From GJ-E10 sp035625725 (GTDB taxonomy: Bacteria; Pseudomonadota; Gammaproteobacteria; Burkholderiales; Burkholderiaceae_F), in NCBI GenBank assembly GCA_035625725.1, contig DASPPB010000010.1, positions 1 to 58,694 on the forward strand: a stretch of DNA of 58,694 bases. The letters are read 5' to 3'. A program made the position numbers and the translations under genes. The notes below the pieces were generated by a model. It was not told the origin of the DNA. It did not search any database and saw nothing but the letters and a program-made list of their open reading frames with translations. This document shows positions 57,633 to 58,694 of this stretch, piece after piece. Each line of letters opens with the position of its first letter. Within the stretch, counting starts at the first letter, position 1.

Positions 57633-58694
57633 ATGGTAAGCATTAGGAAAGGTGGTGAAGAGCGGCCTGCGGTCTTTCGTAGTGGAAGGGCCGGACGGTC
57701 ATGGGCGTCGTCCAGCACCGGATTGGCTCGCTCCTTTGGCGTAAAGGTAGCTCATCTTTCTCCCATCCTGGCTTTGGGCATCGCTGCACTGGCCTGCGCG
57801 CAAAAGGTGGACGCAGCCGACGCCACCCCAACGGCGGACTCATCCGCGAGCAGCACCGTCGCCAAATGCGACCCGTATCGCAATTACGACTGCCTCGACG
57901 AATACCTGGGCCAAGGTTTTTGGGAGCGTCTGGTCAACTATTACAAACTCGAGTGGGGCCAGGCAGCCGCCCCGGCGGACCCCAAGGCGCCGCCCTCGCG
58001 CCGCGACGGCTGGCCGGGTACCCCCATGACAACCCCGCCGATGCCCTTTACCGAGTGGCCCTACGGCGGTACGACCCCGCTGGGTGTGACCCGCACGGGT
58101 TCGGTCGACAGTCCGTTGTCGACTGCGCTGGGCAATACCGTCGTCGGTAAGTGGATGGGTGATACGGGCATTCAAGTTTATGGTTGGGTGGATGTGGGCG
58201 CGAACATCAGCTCGAACACGACCAAGCCGGGCGGCAACGCGCCGGCCGCTTACCTTTACACGCCCGACACCTTCCAGCTTGACCAAGCGGTGGTGTATGT
58301 GGACCGCTTCCCCGACACGGTGCAAAAGGACCACGTCGACTGGGGCATGCGACTGTCGGCGATCTACGGGGAAAACTACCGCTACACCACGGAGTACGGG
58401 ATGTACAGCTGGCAGCTGCTCAACCGCAACCGGGTGAACGGTTACGACTACCCGATGCTCTATGGCGAGCTTTTCATTCCCCAAGTCAAAGAAGGTTTGA
58501 TGATTCGCGCCGGCCGCTATATCTCGCTGCCCGACATCGAAGCGCAGTTGGCTCCCAACAACTACATGTATACGCACTCGATGACGTATACGTACGACAA
58601 CTATACGAACACCGGCATACAGACCACACTCGCCTGGACCAAGCAGTTCTTCATACAGCTCGGCGTATCGGTCGGCACCGAAGCCTCCTTAATG
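57633..58694 (+). CDS. Outer-membrane beta-barrel porin, BBP2-like, N-terminal part (runs off the window end)
   Basis: 354 codons open to the window end with no stop. A long basic signal region ends near CAQKVDAADAT (about residue 65). A mature N-terminus follows with aromatic and Pro-rich sequence, then a barrel starting GWVDVGANISSN, with alternating strands such as YTPDTFQLDQAVVYVDRFPDT and GEFIP-like YGELFIPQVKEGLMIRAGRYISLPD. The latter are typical of BBP2/OmpL-like porins. A GAGGGG lies about 10 bases before ATG 57633. The sigma54/NtrC-type leader suggests nitrogen control and hence uptake of a nitrogen compound. Confidence 0.85.
   Translation, partial: MVSIRKGGEERPAVFRSGRAGRSWASSSTGLARSFGVKVAHLSPILALGIAALACAQKVDAADATPTADSSASSTVAKCDPYRNYDCLDEYLGQGFWERLVNYYKLEWGQAAAPADPKAPPSRRDGWPGTPMTTPPMPFTEWPYGGTTPLGVTRTGSVDSPLSTALGNTVVGKWMGDTGIQVYGWVDVGANISSNTTKPGGNAPAAYLYTPDTFQLDQAVVYVDRFPDTVQKDHVDWGMRLSAIYGENYRYTTEYGMYSWQLLNRNRVNGYDYPMLYGELFIPQVKEGLMIRAGRYISLPDIEAQLAPNNYMYTHSMTYTYDNYTNTGIQTTLAWTKQFFIQLGVSVGTEASLM

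Overview
The window is GC-rich (about two thirds G+C), densely packed and almost entirely chromosomal housekeeping or secretion DNA. The gene content points to a betaproteobacterium, most likely Burkholderiales-like. The main pointers are a tRNA-Tyr/Gly/Thr–tuf operon, PhaM, SlmA next to argB and a pyrimidine 5'-nucleotidase, a STAS gene ahead of hslVU, argS–ftsN-like–dsbA, AceK beside isovaleryl-CoA dehydrogenase and a thiolase, and a complete type II secretion (T2SS) set. I see no prophage, insertion sequence, CRISPR array, plasmid gene or obvious genomic island. Identification to genus is not possible from the sequence alone.

Layout. 1–750: 5' part of tuf and three tRNA genes read leftward from a near-consensus sigma70 promoter. 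1219–12851: T2SS locus, with gspC leftward and gspG-H-I-J-K-L-M-N-D-E-F rightward; the secretin GspD carries a SPOR-like C-terminal domain. 13085–16672: a fused indolepyruvate ferredoxin oxidoreductase. 16673–17906: about 1.2 kb with no intact gene, possibly decayed coding DNA. 17907–19382: homospermidine synthase behind an intrinsic-terminator-like hairpin. 19423–24174: DUF3108 protein, PhaM, a MerR/B12-binding regulator with the CarH-type cobalamin motifs, FolE2 and an asparaginase II. 24278–28188: argS, SPOR protein, dsbA and an SDR. 28204–30638 (leftward): family III CoA-transferase and cystathionine beta-lyase. 30947–39279: acyl-CoA dehydrogenase, aceK, thiolase, SDR, membrane protein, methyltransferase, HCCA isomerase-like protein and a Tet-type MFS exporter. 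39307–43546: two exported proteins of unknown function, a LuxR-type regulator, a MoeB/ThiF-like E1 enzyme and a PHB-depolymerase-like esterase. 43629–51575 (leftward): slmA, sppA, nucleotidase, argB, a 58-residue basic protein, hslU, hslV and a STAS protein. 51938–53422: DUF1801 protein with a histone-H1-like tail, then an exported metallo-beta-lactamase-fold hydrolase. 53486–57062: divergent DUF4382 lipoprotein and AcpA-type phosphoesterase lipoprotein. 57633–end: 5' part of a BBP2-type porin.

How the genes fit together. The T2SS would export folded periplasmic proteins. The DUF4382 and AcpA-like lipoproteins and the PHB-depolymerase-like esterase are plausible clients, but nothing here proves it. 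PhaM, the thiolase and the esterase suggest a polyhydroxybutyrate economy. The isovaleryl-CoA dehydrogenase, CoA-transferase and IOR suggest amino-acid and branched-chain acid catabolism. The most notable regulatory signal is a -24/-12 (sigma54) promoter with an NtrC-like enhancer palindrome about 108 bp upstream of its expected start site, in the AT-rich leader of the terminal porin. That implies a nitrogen-regulated outer-membrane channel.
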